Source of the DNA: Bacteroides pyogenes DSM 20611 = JCM 6294
GTDB taxonomy: Bacteria; Bacteroidota; Bacteroidia; Bacteroidales; Bacteroidaceae
NCBI RefSeq assembly: GCF_000428105.1
Contig: NZ_ATZH01000008.1
Coordinates: 62,001 to 126,000, forward strand
Length of the DNA stretch: 64,000 nucleotides
Reading direction: 5' to 3'
Shown: one piece after another, positions 17,120 to 27,084 of the stretch
Position numbering within the stretch: the stretch's first letter is position 1
Layout of the letters: every line of letters begins with the position of its first letter
Made by a program: the position numbers and the translations under genes
Notes under the pieces: model-generated
What the model was told of the DNA's origin: nothing
What the model saw: only the letters and a program-made list of their open reading frames with translations
Databases searched by the model: none

Positions 17120-18523
17120 ATGGCAGAGTCAGAACAAGACAAAATATTCAGAACAAAGGTAATCCCGATTATGGATAACGTTCGGGACAGGCTTTTGAGA
17201 AATCAGGCGGACGAGTTTAGGGAACACTCCTTTTCTTTCGGCAGCTTGATGGCCGGTGCCATTGGTCCAGACGGAGGTATGGCAGCAACCCAATCCTATA
17301 ATGACAGGTTACGATATACAGGAAAGTGGAACTCCAAGACTACTGAGGACTATATCGAGATGGTCAAGAAAGAGTTGAAGCTCGTAGGAGTCACGGTTGA
17401 TGCTGCCATGGAGAAGAAGATGATAGACAAGATGATAAAGGACAAGATTCCTCGCTCATCCATTGAATATATCATCAGGAAAGCAGCCACAAGCACCCTT
17501 TTCTACCTTCCCCAAGAGGTGGCGAAATCACCATTGGAAAAAAGCATGGATGCAGAAGCCGAGCGACGTTATAACCCGTCAGCATGGGAGAAGAACACAG
17601 GACGTGCCATAGGTTCTGTCACCGACCTCCTCTGTATGGGAGGTTTTGGCGGTGGCTGGAAGACTGCTGCCACCTGGGTCGGCGGCGATCTTGTCTTGTC
17701 TCATTTTGCAGATAAGCATGAAGACCGTTCCGATGTTCCCCTTGTCATCCGTCCTGGCATGGAAGAAGAATATCGTAAAGCACAGAAGGCGGTCAAACAG
17801 CAAGAGCAAAAGGAGGAGAAGCAAGGCTCCACAGCAGAAAGCAAGGAAGTCGCAGAAGAGGAAACGCCGACGGAAACACCCGCATCACCTGAGCAGACAC
17901 CAGCAGAGCAAGCTGCCGGTACTCCAGAACAAACCAATATGGACGGTTGGCAGGGATTGCTCACTTCCTTTGGGCTGAATGGGATTGGTGACATAACCCA
18001 TAACCTTGGTTATGTGCTGGCCATGCTTCCTGATATGCTTGTAGGATTGTTTACTGGCAAGACGAAGTCCATCAATCTGAAGGACAATATGATGCCCATT
18101 GTCTCCATTGTGGCTGGAATGTTTGTCAGAAACCCCATCCTGAAGTTGGTACTCATTGGCATGGGAGGGTTGAACCTCATCAACAAGGCTGGGCATGAAG
18201 CGATGGACAACTTTAAGGAACAGCAACATCCAGAGACAAGCCACTCACAGACTCATTACCGTGTCTATCCAGACGAGCCCCTCAATGGGCGTATCGTCAA
18301 TCCTGAGATACGTGCCAACTGCCTTGTTGCGACGATAGACCGTGTGCCCTGCACCATTGCTCTTCCTGACAGGGTTGTTGATGCCTACACACAGGGAGCT
18401 TTACCGCTCAACACCCTCGCCAATGCCGTATTGGCAAGGCATGACCAGATGCGCCAGATGGCATCTGAGAACTATGAGGCAAACGAGCGACAAACTATTG
18501 TAAGACCACTTGCTCAAAGATAA
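17120..18523 (+). CDS. Membrane-associated mobile-element protein, unknown
   Basis: A 467-residue protein. The N-terminal 200 residues are helical and charged, with a Gly-rich hydrophobic patch (CMGGFGGGWKTAATWVGGD). Residues 220-275 are a low-complexity linker rich in Glu, Pro, Thr and Gln. Two hydrophobic helices near 300-315 and 325-350 (IGDITHNLGYVLAMLPDMLV; IVSIVAGMFVRNPILKLVLI) are followed by a soluble end. It overlaps nothing and belongs to the rightward transfer run. I do not recognise the family. Confidence 0.6.
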   Translation: MAESEQDKIFRTKVIPIMDNVRDRLLRNQADEFREHSFSFGSLMAGAIGPDGGMAATQSYNDRLRYTGKWNSKTTEDYIEMVKKELKLVGVTVDAAMEKKMIDKMIKDKIPRSSIEYIIRKAATSTLFYLPQEVAKSPLEKSMDAEAERRYNPSAWEKNTGRAIGSVTDLLCMGGFGGGWKTAATWVGGDLVLSHFADKHEDRSDVPLVIRPGMEEEYRKAQKAVKQQEQKEEKQGSTAESKEVAEEETPTETPASPEQTPAEQAAGTPEQTNMDGWQGLLTSFGLNGIGDITHNLGYVLAMLPDMLVGLFTGKTKSINLKDNMMPIVSIVAGMFVRNPILKLVLIGMGGLNLINKAGHEAMDNFKEQQHPETSHSQTHYRVYPDEPLNGRIVNPEIRANCLVATIDRVPCTIALPDRVVDAYTQGALPLNTLANAVLARHDQMRQMASENYEANERQTIVRPLAQR

Positions 18524-18533
18524 CATATCAGAT

Positions 18534-18974
18534 ATGAAAAGATATTGGTATAAGTTCCGTGTCAAGTACGGCAAAGTTCTCGACACAGGAAAACAGAAGA
18601 AAGTCAGTGAAGAGTATCTTGTCGATGCAGAGAGTTTCACTGAGACAGAGAAGCGAGCCACCAAGGCTGCTACCGACCTCATTGGTACAAGAGACTTCGA
18701 CATCACGGCCATCTCACGTGAGCCCATCACTGAAATCCTCCACGAAGAGGAGAATGAAGACAATCACTGGTACAAGACCGTTGTATCATTGGTTAGTGAA
18801 GATGCCGAGACTGGGGTGAAGAAGTTCTCGCCGCAGACCATCTATGTCAATGCCTCAAATACCACAGAGGCAGACAGTCTGCTCAGGGAACATATGTCGG
18901 ACACCCTGTCCGATTGGGAAGTAAAGTCCATCACAGAAACAAAGGTACTTGGAGTGCTGGGCTACAAAGGATAA
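18534..18974 (+). CDS. DUF4494 family protein
   Basis: The ATG at 18534 gives 146 residues starting MKRYWYKFRVKYGKVLDTGK. The pattern (aromatic-rich first strand, VSEEYLVDAESFTETEKRAT, then EDNHWYKTVVSLVSEDAETG) fits DUF4494, a small Bacteroidetes family found mostly in mobile elements. Function unknown. A rare codon upstream would extend it into the previous gene and was not used. Confidence 0.75.
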   Translation: MKRYWYKFRVKYGKVLDTGKQKKVSEEYLVDAESFTETEKRATKAATDLIGTRDFDITAISREPITEILHEEENEDNHWYKTVVSLVSEDAETGVKKFSPQTIYVNASNTTEADSLLREHMSDTLSDWEVKSITETKVLGVLGYKG

Positions 18975-18990
18975 CAAAGACAGCTGAATT

Positions 18991-21417
18991 ATGACAGAAA
19001 AGAATCAACAAGAGAAGATGGCCGCAGAACGTCAGGTGGAACTGTTCACCCATGCTTTTGAGAAAGCCAAGGATAATGGAGGCGTTTGGTTGGATAACAA
19101 AGGCCGTAAGGCTCCCGGACTCTACCAGAAGCATTTGCAGGTATCACCCTTCAATGCCATCATATTGGGTATGCACGCAGACCAGCACAACTACAAGACC
19201 AACCAGTACACCCTTTTCTCTGATGCAAAGAAGCGAGGAGAATCCGTACAGACCAAGGAAAAAGGCGTACCTTTCTTATGGTACAGCTGGAACGAGTATG
19301 TCAGCAAGAGCAATCCTGATGACAGGATTAGCCGTGCGGACTACCAAGCCCTGTCAGCAGAGCAACAGTCCGACTACAAAGGCATCCGTACCCGTGAGGT
19401 TCGTGCACTGTTCAATATAGAGCAGACCACATTACCCATGGTTGACAAGACTTCCTATGAGAAGGTGGTACAGGACTACGGACGTTTGGAAGACCGTGTC
19501 GATGTGGCAGCAGCCTCAGAAGAGATCCGTCATAGAGTAGAGAATTTGTTGGCAAACGCAGGTCAATATATGGTAGAAATCCGTTCCGACTCATCTGGAG
19601 TGGCACATTACGACAGCGCGAAGGATGTCATCTTCTTGCCAGAAGTCTCATCCTACGAGAACTATGAGGACTACGCAAGAGATGCCGTTTCTCTCCTTGT
19701 CTCTGCCACCGGTCATCAGCAACGCCTTGCCCGTGAGGGAATGGGGGTTAAGAACGGCAAGACCTCACCAGAAGATGCCGAGAAGCAGGAACGCCTGATT
19801 GTAGAGGTTGCCACTGCTGTCAAGTTGCAGGAATTGGGCATTTCGGCAAAACTCTCTCCTGAAAGCTTGAAGATGACCGATTATTGGTCAAGGGAACTCA
19901 GAGAAAACCCCTGTTTAGTGGACATCGTCGAAAGGGATGTCAACAATGCCGTTGATATGCTCCACAAAGCTGAAAGAGGAGAGAAAGTAGAGCTCAACAG
20001 CCAGGCAGCACAGAAACAGATTAACGCCATCCGCAGCATCCTTCCGAAGCATTTCTATGTGGCAGACGAAATCAAGACCTTGCCTAACAGGGACACCAAG
20101 GAGTTTGTCATCGTCAAAGACCCCAGCAGCAAGATGGCTGATGTGGTTCTTCCCGAAGGAGCGTCGTTGGGTGCAGACAATGATATTCCAGGAATGAACA
20201 AAGGACGTATCGAACATGCTTTGCAGAAAGAAGGTTATGACACGGTCACCTTCTACAATGCCGATGGCTCCATGGGCTATCGTCCTGACGACAGTTTCTT
20301 TGACGGAAAGGCTGTTTCCGTTGCCCGGCTCAACAAATGGAACTTAGACACCATCACCCTTCTCGACGTGTCGGATGCCGTCAAGCGTTCTGGTGCCGTT
20401 GACTTCGAGAGGATTCTCATGATGCGGGACGATGACGGCAAGTGGGCACTCTACATGAAGCCTGAGAACGAGAAGAGCTTCTGTGTCTATCCTGACAAAA
20501 CAGATGTCAACCTCTTTTTCACGACCGTAAAGCAAGGTAACGAGGAAGTGACAGAGTCGATGCGTCAGGATATGGCGCAGAAATACTACCTTGCCACCAC
20601 AGAGAAGCCCGAACAGAGGGTTGACATTTTCAAGAGCGATGCGACTCCCGAAGAACTCAACCAGATTGAGAGAGTCAACATCTTCAAGACCAAGGCCACC
20701 GAGACACAACCCAGTGTTATCCTCTGCTTGCCTACGGTGAACGGGGAGAAACTCAGACCTCGTGAGGTCACCCCCTCTCAATGGCAACGCCTTTGGCTTG
20801 CGGATGACATGCAGGACTACAAGAAGCATCTTGCTGCCAGTCTGTTTGCTGATGTTCTGCGTAAGGGTCGCACAGATGCTGTCGCTGTAGGTACAGACAA
20901 GTCCGAGCAGGAGGCACAGACTGAGGATGTCGCTCAGAAGCCTGTTCAGCAGGAAGATAAGACAGAGGAGGATTCCAAGAAGGAAGAGAAGCAAATAGAA
21001 GAAGCCAAGGAAGAAACGACAAAGGCAGAGACCAAGGCGGTGGCTGCTGCCAGCCTCTCTCCCATGCTTAAACAATTCTACGACCTCAAAGCCAAGCACC
21101 CGGATGCCATATTGCTGTTCCGCTGTGGTGATTTCTATGAGACATACTGCAATGATGCGGAAAAAGCTTCCAAAATACTTGGCATCACACTCACCAGGAG
21201 TAATCGCACCAAGGACATTGAGGGCAAGCCGCTCAGCATGGCAGGTTTTCCATACCATGCCCTTGACACCTACCTCCCCAAACTGATTCGGGCAGGCGAG
21301 CGTGTAGCCATCTGTGACCAGTTGGAGGCTCCTAAAAAAAATCAGGAATCCGCTGAAAACCAAGTGGTGGAAAGTGCCAGGCAAGAAGAGAGCAAATCAT
21401 CTGGAAGACACCGCTAA
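18991..21417 (+). CDS. ArdC-like N-terminal domain fused to a MutS domain I
   Basis: An 808-residue multi-domain protein. Residues 1-110 resemble the ssDNA-binding N-terminal region of ArdC-type anti-restriction proteins ([40 protein letters not shown]). The middle lacks a clear HExxH. Residues about 640-685 are a Glu/Lys-rich linker. Residues 690-790 are an unmistakable MutS domain [52 protein letters not shown] and [20 protein letters not shown]. In MutS this domain carries the mismatch-contacting F-x-E, here FYETY in context. The rest of MutS (clamp, ATPase) is absent. Such fusions occur in Bacteroidetes elements; a role in guarding transferred ssDNA or blunting mismatch repair is inference. 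Confidence 0.8.
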   Translation: MTEKNQQEKMAAERQVELFTHAFEKAKDNGGVWLDNKGRKAPGLYQKHLQVSPFNAIILGMHADQHNYKTNQYTLFSDAKKRGESVQTKEKGVPFLWYSWNEYVSKSNPDDRISRADYQALSAEQQSDYKGIRTREVRALFNIEQTTLPMVDKTSYEKVVQDYGRLEDRVDVAAASEEIRHRVENLLANAGQYMVEIRSDSSGVAHYDSAKDVIFLPEVSSYENYEDYARDAVSLLVSATGHQQRLAREGMGVKNGKTSPEDAEKQERLIVEVATAVKLQELGISAKLSPESLKMTDYWSRELRENPCLVDIVERDVNNAVDMLHKAERGEKVELNSQAAQKQINAIRSILPKHFYVADEIKTLPNRDTKEFVIVKDPSSKMADVVLPEGASLGADNDIPGMNKGRIEHALQKEGYDTVTFYNADGSMGYRPDDSFFDGKAVSVARLNKWNLDTITLLDVSDAVKRSGAVDFERILMMRDDDGKWALYMKPENEKSFCVYPDKTDVNLFFTTVKQGNEEVTESMRQDMAQKYYLATTEKPEQRVDIFKSDATPEELNQIERVNIFKTKATETQPSVILCLPTVNGEKLRPREVTPSQWQRLWLADDMQDYKKHLAASLFADVLRKGRTDAVAVGTDKSEQEAQTEDVAQKPVQQEDKTEEDSKKEEKQIEEAKEETTKAETKAVAAASLSPMLKQFYDLKAKHPDAILLFRCGDFYETYCNDAEKASKILGITLTRSNRTKDIEGKPLSMAGFPYHALDTYLPKLIRAGERVAICDQLEAPKKNQESAENQVVESARQEESKSSGRHR

Positions 21418-21430
21418 TGTTTAGACCGAC

Positions 21431-23017
21431 ATGTCAAAGAACAAAGAATACATAGAGAAGTATGCAGAGTATGCCATGGAGCAGATGCGCCGCTATGGCA
21501 TACCTGCTTCTGTTACCCTGGCACAAGGCATCTGCGAGAGCGCAAGCGGACAGAGTGAACTGTCTCGTAAGGGCAACAATCATTTCGGTATCAAGGCTAC
21601 CTCCAGTTGGATTCAGAATGGAGGCAAGTACCTTGTCTATACCGACGACCGTCCTAATGAGAAGTTCTGTCAGTATGCTTCTGTGGGAGACTCCTACGAG
21701 CACCACTCCAAGTTTCTGAAAGAGAACAAGCGATACGCAGCCCTTTTCAAGCTCTCCCCTGACGACTACAAGGGATGGACTGCTGGTCTGCAGAAGGCAG
21801 GCTATGCTTCCAGCGGCAAGTATGCTTCCACGCTTCAAAGCATCATTGAGGCTAACGACTTGCAGAAATATGACCGCATGGTCATGCAGGAGATGCAGGC
21901 GCAAGGCAAGTCTTTCGGTGTTGCAGCCAACCCTCGTAGCAACGAAGGGCAGACAGTTCAAGCTGTTGAAACGGACTCAGAGAACAAACATTACTCTTAT
22001 CCCTTGAAACGCAGTGAGTTTATGCTTGTCACCTCGCCTTTTGGAATGAGGGATGACCCAATGAATCCTGGTGCAAAGCAGATGCACAAGGGCATTGACA
22101 TCCAAGCGAAGCATGACGAAGTCCTTGCTACAGAAGATAAAGGTAAAGTCATCAAGGTGAACAACAACACTGATGGAGGTGCCGGTCGTTATGTCACTGT
22201 GGAATACAGCAGACCGAATGGCAACAAGTACCAATGCACGTATATGCACCTTAGCCGCATTGATGTCAAGGTTGGCGATGAAGTGAATGCCGGACAAAAG
22301 CTTGGCATGTCTGGCAATACTGGCACCCGGACAACGGGTGAGCACCTTCATTTCAGTGTCAAGAGTGTGTCATCTGATGGTACGAAAAGGGATATAGACC
22401 CTGCTGCCTATCTGGCGGAGATTTCTCAAAAAGGAGGAATTACTCTCCAGACCATGTATAACGGCAAGGATATTACAGCCCAGTATAAGGCACAAAATCC
22501 TATAGATGGAAACACTGTTAGTGAGGTTGCAAGCAATCCAGAGGACTGGATGAAGAAGCTGCTTTCTTCCGAAGACAGTGGCGTTAACATGCCTCTCGGA
22601 GACCCTGTGATAGAACTCATGATGACTATGTTCACCTCCCTCATGGCTCTTGCATTGCAGATTGACAACAAAAGTGAGGAGGAGAAGATGCAGAAGGCAA
22701 CGGAAGCTGCCATCACCAAGTCCATCGACCTCACCTCTCTTCTTCCCTCTTATAGAATTTGTTCCATTACTCTACAGGGTAACAAGCCATTCCTTCAAGT
22801 GGACAATGGTAGCGTGCAGTTTTCCCGTGAGCTTACAAATGCAGAAATCGTTAAGATACAGCAGACCCTTGGCAACACAGCGTTAAGTCAAGAAGAAAAG
22901 CGAAGAACCATTGCCACCATCATCAACTCCGCTGTTGTCTCTCACCAAATGTCTCAGAATTATGAGAATGGCATGGGTGCTCAGGCAGACAGACAAGAAT
23001 CAGTTCAAATCAGATAA
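21431..23017 (+). CDS. Bifunctional wall hydrolase: glucosaminidase plus M23 peptidase
   Basis: A 528-residue protein. Residues 8-145 are a glucosaminidase (FlgJ/LytD-type) domain: YGIPASVTLAQGICESASGQ with the catalytic Glu, then GNNHFGIKA and EKFCQYASVGDSYEHHSKFL. Residues 195-325 are an M23 domain with complete ligands: SPFGMRDDP, HKGIDIQAKH, YMHLSRIDVKVGD and GEHLHFSV. The C-terminal 170 residues are helical, with one hydrophobic stretch (VIELMMTMFTSLMALALQID). There is no signal peptide. Combined glycan and peptide cleavage fits a VirB1-like role in opening the wall for a transfer channel; this is inference from family and context. Confidence 0.87.
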   Translation: MSKNKEYIEKYAEYAMEQMRRYGIPASVTLAQGICESASGQSELSRKGNNHFGIKATSSWIQNGGKYLVYTDDRPNEKFCQYASVGDSYEHHSKFLKENKRYAALFKLSPDDYKGWTAGLQKAGYASSGKYASTLQSIIEANDLQKYDRMVMQEMQAQGKSFGVAANPRSNEGQTVQAVETDSENKHYSYPLKRSEFMLVTSPFGMRDDPMNPGAKQMHKGIDIQAKHDEVLATEDKGKVIKVNNNTDGGAGRYVTVEYSRPNGNKYQCTYMHLSRIDVKVGDEVNAGQKLGMSGNTGTRTTGEHLHFSVKSVSSDGTKRDIDPAAYLAEISQKGGITLQTMYNGKDITAQYKAQNPIDGNTVSEVASNPEDWMKKLLSSEDSGVNMPLGDPVIELMMTMFTSLMALALQIDNKSEEEKMQKATEAAITKSIDLTSLLPSYRICSITLQGNKPFLQVDNGSVQFSRELTNAEIVKIQQTLGNTALSQEEKRRTIATIINSAVVSHQMSQNYENGMGAQADRQESVQIR

Positions 23018-23041
23018 TTCGTACAACAAAACAATTCTATT

Positions 23042-23653
23042 ATGATCAAATGTAACGTAACAGTATGTGGCACCGTATCACGCCAGGCGCAGATTCGTGC
23101 CAACAAAGAAGGGAAACAATTCATCTCGTTCGGAGTGAAAGTTGTTATCCCTGCCAAATCAGGTATCAACAAGACGATTGAAATCAGTGTTGCCAAAGAC
23201 ACGGACAATCAAGGCGAAGCCGTCAATTATCCTGTTGGTTCACGCATCGAGGTGGCTGGTGTACTCCAGTTTCACAAGAAAGGGGACATCGTCTATTACA
23301 ACCTCTCCGCTACAGGTGTGAACAACTTCAACGCCAGTAGTCAGGACGCTATCACTGGCAGCATGGAGTTCCGTGGTACCATCGGGAAACAGGTTGATGT
23401 GAAGACGGACAAGAAGGGCAATCCCTATACTCTGTTCTCAGCTTACAGCAGTGAGAAAGACGGTGATGCTTACGCTTACACATGGGTGCGTTTCATGCAG
23501 TTCGGTTCAGCAAAAGAAGAATGGGTACAGGCAAAAGCTGGCATCAATGCCAAGGGAGACCTGCAAATAGGAGTCTTCAATGACCGCATAGACCTAACTT
23601 GCCGTGTGACAGAACTCACGCAGTGGGAGAAATCTACCAATCAGTCTAACTAA
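23042..23653 (+). CDS. OB-fold ssDNA-binding-like protein with two domains
   Basis: A 203-residue protein with two similar halves. Each looks like an OB fold of the SSB type: CNVTVCGTVSRQAQIRANKE with FISFGVKVVI in the first, MEFRGTIGKQVDVKTDKKGN with PYTLFSAY in the second. No acidic SSB tail is present at the C-terminus. Together with the neighbouring ArdC-like proteins it probably coats or processes single-stranded element DNA. The family assignment is by pattern. Confidence 0.65.
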   Translation: MIKCNVTVCGTVSRQAQIRANKEGKQFISFGVKVVIPAKSGINKTIEISVAKDTDNQGEAVNYPVGSRIEVAGVLQFHKKGDIVYYNLSATGVNNFNASSQDAITGSMEFRGTIGKQVDVKTDKKGNPYTLFSAYSSEKDGDAYAYTWVRFMQFGSAKEEWVQAKAGINAKGDLQIGVFNDRIDLTCRVTELTQWEKSTNQSN

Positions 23654-23664
23654 ACGAAACTGAT

Positions 23665-25614
23665 ATGACAGAACAAAAGAAATACAATACAGATGGAAAG
23701 ACCAGTGAAGACAGGGCTCTCGATCTCTTTGCAGACATGATGATTGAGCGCATCAAGTCGCTGAGCAGCAAAGATGGTTGGAAGAAGCCCTGGTTCACCG
23801 AGGGCTCGCTGTCATGGCCAAAGAACCTTTCTGGACGTGAATACAACGGCATGAACGCCTTGATGCTTATGATGCACTGCGAGAAGAATGGGTACAAGCT
23901 CCCGATTTTCTGTACTTTTGACCGTGTCGCCGGGCTCAACTTCACCAAGGACAAGCAAGGCAAGAGACAGCAGGCGAAAGGCAGTGGTGGTGAAGCTTTG
24001 CCACAGGTAAGCATTTTGAAAGGCGAGAAGAGTTTCCCTGTCTTTATCACGACATTCACTGTTGTGGACAAAGAGACCAAGGAGAGGGTGAAGTATGATG
24101 ACTACAGACTGATGTCAGAGGAACAGAGACAGAAGTATAATGTATATCCAAAATTGCAGGTTTACAATGTCTTCAATGTTTCGCAGACCAATCTTCAGGA
24201 AGCACGTCCCGAGCTGTACAAGAAACTCGAGGAATCATGTAGGCAGTCAAAACCGATGGAAATGGGCGAAGACTTCTCATTCCAACCTGTGGACAAGATG
24301 ATTAAAGAGAACGGGTGGATTTGTCCCATAAAGCCCATCTATGGCGACTCGGCATTTTATTCCATCAGCAAGAATGAGATTGTTGTGCCAGAGAAGAAGC
24401 AGTTCAAGGATGGGGAATCATTCTACTCCAATCTCTTTCATGAAATGACCCATTCCACGGGAGCAGAGGGGCAGTTGAACCGTATCAAACCTACATCTTT
24501 CGGTTCTGAAGAGTATGCCCGGGAGGAACTGGTGGCTGAACTGACTGCTGCATTGACAGCACAGCGATACGGTATGACCAAGCATCTGAAGGGTGATTCC
24601 GCTGCCTATCTGAAATCCTGGCTTGACTCACTGAAAGAGTCTCCTCAGTTCATAAAGACCACGTTGATGGACGTGAAAAAAGCCAGTTCGATGCTCACAC
24701 AACACATTGACAAGATGGCGTTGGAGATTGAGAAGGAAGAATCCGTCAGGCAGGATAACGGAAATGGAAAAAGCTATCTGTCTGTAGAGGACGGAGACCA
24801 TGCTGTCTTAGCCTATAATGGTTCCGCGGTGTACATCCAGCATCACGAGAAGGAGGACTCTGTGAAAGTCGCTGTCCCAACGGATAAAGGACTGGAGGTA
24901 AAGTTCACCCTTCCCTATGACCACACCAAAGACCTTGACCGAAACTTTCAGGAGGCTTTTGCTCAATACAAAAGTCAGACGGAACCTTCCGAAACGAAAG
25001 AGAAAGTCTATTATGCGTCCGTTGCCTACCTGCAATCGACCGATGACACCTCGGAATTGGACAAGCTGAAAGAGCGCGGTGACTATGATGGACTGCTGAG
25101 ACTTGCCAAGAATTACTATGACGGAAACGGCATGGATGAAGAGCAGACCTATAAGAAACCATGTCAAAACAGGGGCGATGACCTGCTGATTGAGGACAAG
25201 GACTTCGCCGTGGTGTATAATGGTAGCGTGGGAGGTACTTATGAAGTATTTGCCAAGTATTCAGAGCAGGATGTCCGCAATCATATAACACGCTATGGCA
25301 TCGGTCGTGCCAGTGAGGATGTGAAGGAGGTTGCACGGGAAATGACCCATGAGGCATTTACTGCAATGGCTACACGTAAGCTCCCCATCTTACACATGCC
25401 TAATGATTCTCTCCTCTATCTTCAGTACAACAAGGAGAAGGATAGCATAGATGTTGGAACCGTAACAAATATCGGATTATCTGTTAAGCATTCATTTCCC
25501 TACGACCACGACCAATCCATGGAAATGAACATTCAGGGAGTCCATGAACAACTCCAGGACATGAAGGAATATCAGCAAGAAGAGCATGTAGCTAAATCAG
25601 CCTTTCATCGGTAA
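23665..25614 (+). CDS. ArdC-like anti-restriction zincin
   Basis: A 649-residue protein. Residues 1-130 are the ArdC N-terminal ssDNA-binding domain (LSSKDGWKKPWFTEGSLSWP, REYNGMNALMLMMHCEKNGY). Residues about 220-330 are the zincin: ETFYSNLFHEMTHSTGAEGQ-like, with the intact HEMTH metal motif followed by the partner acidic region YAREELVAELTAAL. After about residue 370 two copies of a repeat follow (SVEDGDHAVLAYNGSAVYIQ ... LPYDH; LHMPNDSLLYLQYNKEKDS ... FPYDH). ArdC protects incoming ssDNA from restriction in plasmid systems, which fits a mobile element. The C-terminal repeats are unassigned. Confidence 0.83.
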   Translation: MTEQKKYNTDGKTSEDRALDLFADMMIERIKSLSSKDGWKKPWFTEGSLSWPKNLSGREYNGMNALMLMMHCEKNGYKLPIFCTFDRVAGLNFTKDKQGKRQQAKGSGGEALPQVSILKGEKSFPVFITTFTVVDKETKERVKYDDYRLMSEEQRQKYNVYPKLQVYNVFNVSQTNLQEARPELYKKLEESCRQSKPMEMGEDFSFQPVDKMIKENGWICPIKPIYGDSAFYSISKNEIVVPEKKQFKDGESFYSNLFHEMTHSTGAEGQLNRIKPTSFGSEEYAREELVAELTAALTAQRYGMTKHLKGDSAAYLKSWLDSLKESPQFIKTTLMDVKKASSMLTQHIDKMALEIEKEESVRQDNGNGKSYLSVEDGDHAVLAYNGSAVYIQHHEKEDSVKVAVPTDKGLEVKFTLPYDHTKDLDRNFQEAFAQYKSQTEPSETKEKVYYASVAYLQSTDDTSELDKLKERGDYDGLLRLAKNYYDGNGMDEEQTYKKPCQNRGDDLLIEDKDFAVVYNGSVGGTYEVFAKYSEQDVRNHITRYGIGRASEDVKEVAREMTHEAFTAMATRKLPILHMPNDSLLYLQYNKEKDSIDVGTVTNIGLSVKHSFPYDHDQSMEMNIQGVHEQLQDMKEYQQEEHVAKSAFHR

Positions 25615-25638
25615 AGTTTTACATGTCAACGAACAATT

Positions 25639-25671
25639 ATCAGCCGCAAGATGTGTTGTCTTGCGGCTGAT
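25639..25671 (+). terminator. Hairpin between convergent genes
   Basis: A perfect 13-base-pair inverted repeat (ATCAGCCGCAAGA / TCTTGCGGCTGAT) with a 7-base loop lies between the + strand ArdC-like gene and the - strand serpin gene. It can act from both sides. There is no long T-run. Confidence 0.7.
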
Positions 25672-25675
25672 TGTG

Positions 25676-27082
25676 TTATTCCATGTTCCTTACGATACCC
25701 ATAAAGAGCAATTCATCATATTCGCCTGTTATTGCAAACGCAAATGGTCTGTCAAGTTTCATGGTCACTGGTTCAGGCATTTCGTCTGGCGGTGGACAAC
25801 CCACCTCGCATTCTGCTATGGTCAGAGCGGCAGCTTCAGTACCTTCTTCCTCCACATTGATGACGCACTGCTGCTTTATCTGACTGATATGCGCAGGTTG
25901 GTCTGTTATCTTTGGGAAGCAATCATCCTTGTCAAACATGTCACCAAGTCCCAACTCGCGTAGAACAACTTCTAATGATAGTGTATTGTCGAATTGGAAG
26001 CGTGGCATGTAAAAATCCACTTCACAAATGTCGGTCTCATCATCCACCCAATCAGCCGTTTCCATCACGCGCTCAATGCTTATTCCCTCTTTAGGCAGCA
26101 CCAAGACCATGCTATGTGCATGATCCCGATAAGGCAGACGAATGACCTGATATTTTTCTGTCTCAGCGTATGCTGCCTCTTCCATGTTCTGATACATCAT
26201 CTCAACGTCTGTCTCTGAACCATCTTCATTATAGAAGGTGTCCGTTTCAGTATAGTCAGAGTCGAACGGAGATTCCCATTTCCCATTCATGTAGATGGCA
26301 TCGAGTACAAGCATCAAGGCATCCTGACTGATTTCTGTGTCGAGAGACTTTATCATCTGGTGGGTGTTGTCAGATACCCATTTGTCTATGTTCTGTTTCA
26401 CCTGCTCCTTCTGAGCAAAGTTGGCATGATGAGCCTCTGCATCATAACTATTTTCAAGTTCGTCAATATAATCCTCATGAATGGCGCCCATCGACTTGTT
26501 ATACCAGATACTTGATGCGTGCTCCAGTTTGAAGTTCTCATCATAGCTGGGTTCCAGGTTGCTATTAAACCCAAGGATAAGTTGATTAACCTTTTCATAG
26601 ATAGAGCTATCATAATCCATACCTTCCTGAAGCATTTCAAGCATACGGCATAAGCCAACGGGCGAGAAGACGATGTTACCATCCGTCTTTGCCAATAGTT
26701 CTCTTGCAATGATTGCTGCAAAATCTGAGTTTGACGGAGCTGCAATGTCACCCATCAAGATATGCTCTGGAGGTGCAGGCATACCCTGTAAGACAAAATC
26801 TTCTGGTTCTTGGGGACTTTCCGGACAAATTGGTTTGATGTCAAAAGCTTGATGCAATTCCGCTTCACTCATCAAACCATCTACAACAACAGGTTTTCCT
26901 TCCTGTTCCCGTTGGTTAATGGATTCCATCAGGTAACGCAGCTCAGACTCGCATTTGGGACAAGTACCGGGGCAATCGCCCTTGTGGGTACACTCTTCTA
27001 TTTCAAAAGGAATCTCGTTTGCATCTGCTATGCGCTTGCGAAGATTCTTCAGTGCTTGACAAATTCTTTTTCCTGTTTCCAT
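25676..27082 (-). CDS. Serpin with a Cys-rich N-terminal module
   Basis: A 468-residue protein. Residues about 115-468 are a serpin: NIVFSPVGLCRMLEML, LVLDAIYMNGKWESPFDSDY, VDFYMPRF and the C-terminal DRPFAFAITGEYDELLFMGI. The reactive-loop hinge EEEGTEAAALT matches the inhibitory consensus, so a trapping inhibitor is likely; counting from the hinge places P1-P1' near Gly-Cys of ECEVGCPPP. There is no signal peptide. Residues 1-55 form a separate module (RICQALKNLRKRIADANEIP, then CTHKGDC-PGTCPKCESEL) that I have the impression recurs at the head of other Bacteroidales proteins. A radical SAM gene follows by 2 bases. Serpins are known in this phylum (miropin of Tannerella). Confidence 0.88.
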   Translation of the reverse strand: METGKRICQALKNLRKRIADANEIPFEIEECTHKGDCPGTCPKCESELRYLMESINQREQEGKPVVVDGLMSEAELHQAFDIKPICPESPQEPEDFVLQGMPAPPEHILMGDIAAPSNSDFAAIIARELLAKTDGNIVFSPVGLCRMLEMLQEGMDYDSSIYEKVNQLILGFNSNLEPSYDENFKLEHASSIWYNKSMGAIHEDYIDELENSYDAEAHHANFAQKEQVKQNIDKWVSDNTHQMIKSLDTEISQDALMLVLDAIYMNGKWESPFDSDYTETDTFYNEDGSETDVEMMYQNMEEAAYAETEKYQVIRLPYRDHAHSMVLVLPKEGISIERVMETADWVDDETDICEVDFYMPRFQFDNTLSLEVVLRELGLGDMFDKDDCFPKITDQPAHISQIKQQCVINVEEEGTEAAALTIAECEVGCPPPDEMPEPVTMKLDRPFAFAITGEYDELLFMGIVRNME

Positions 27083-27084
27083 GT

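Noticed and set aside
21325..21345. A-run near the end of the MutS-I fusion as a second frameshift site.
   Set aside because: The zero frame already continues to a natural stop and the shifted frame offers no extended protein.
20344..21384. A 346-codon - strand frame opposite the MutS-I fusion.
   Set aside because: Antisense shadow; Leu/Cys-rich low-complexity protein, no start context or promoter.
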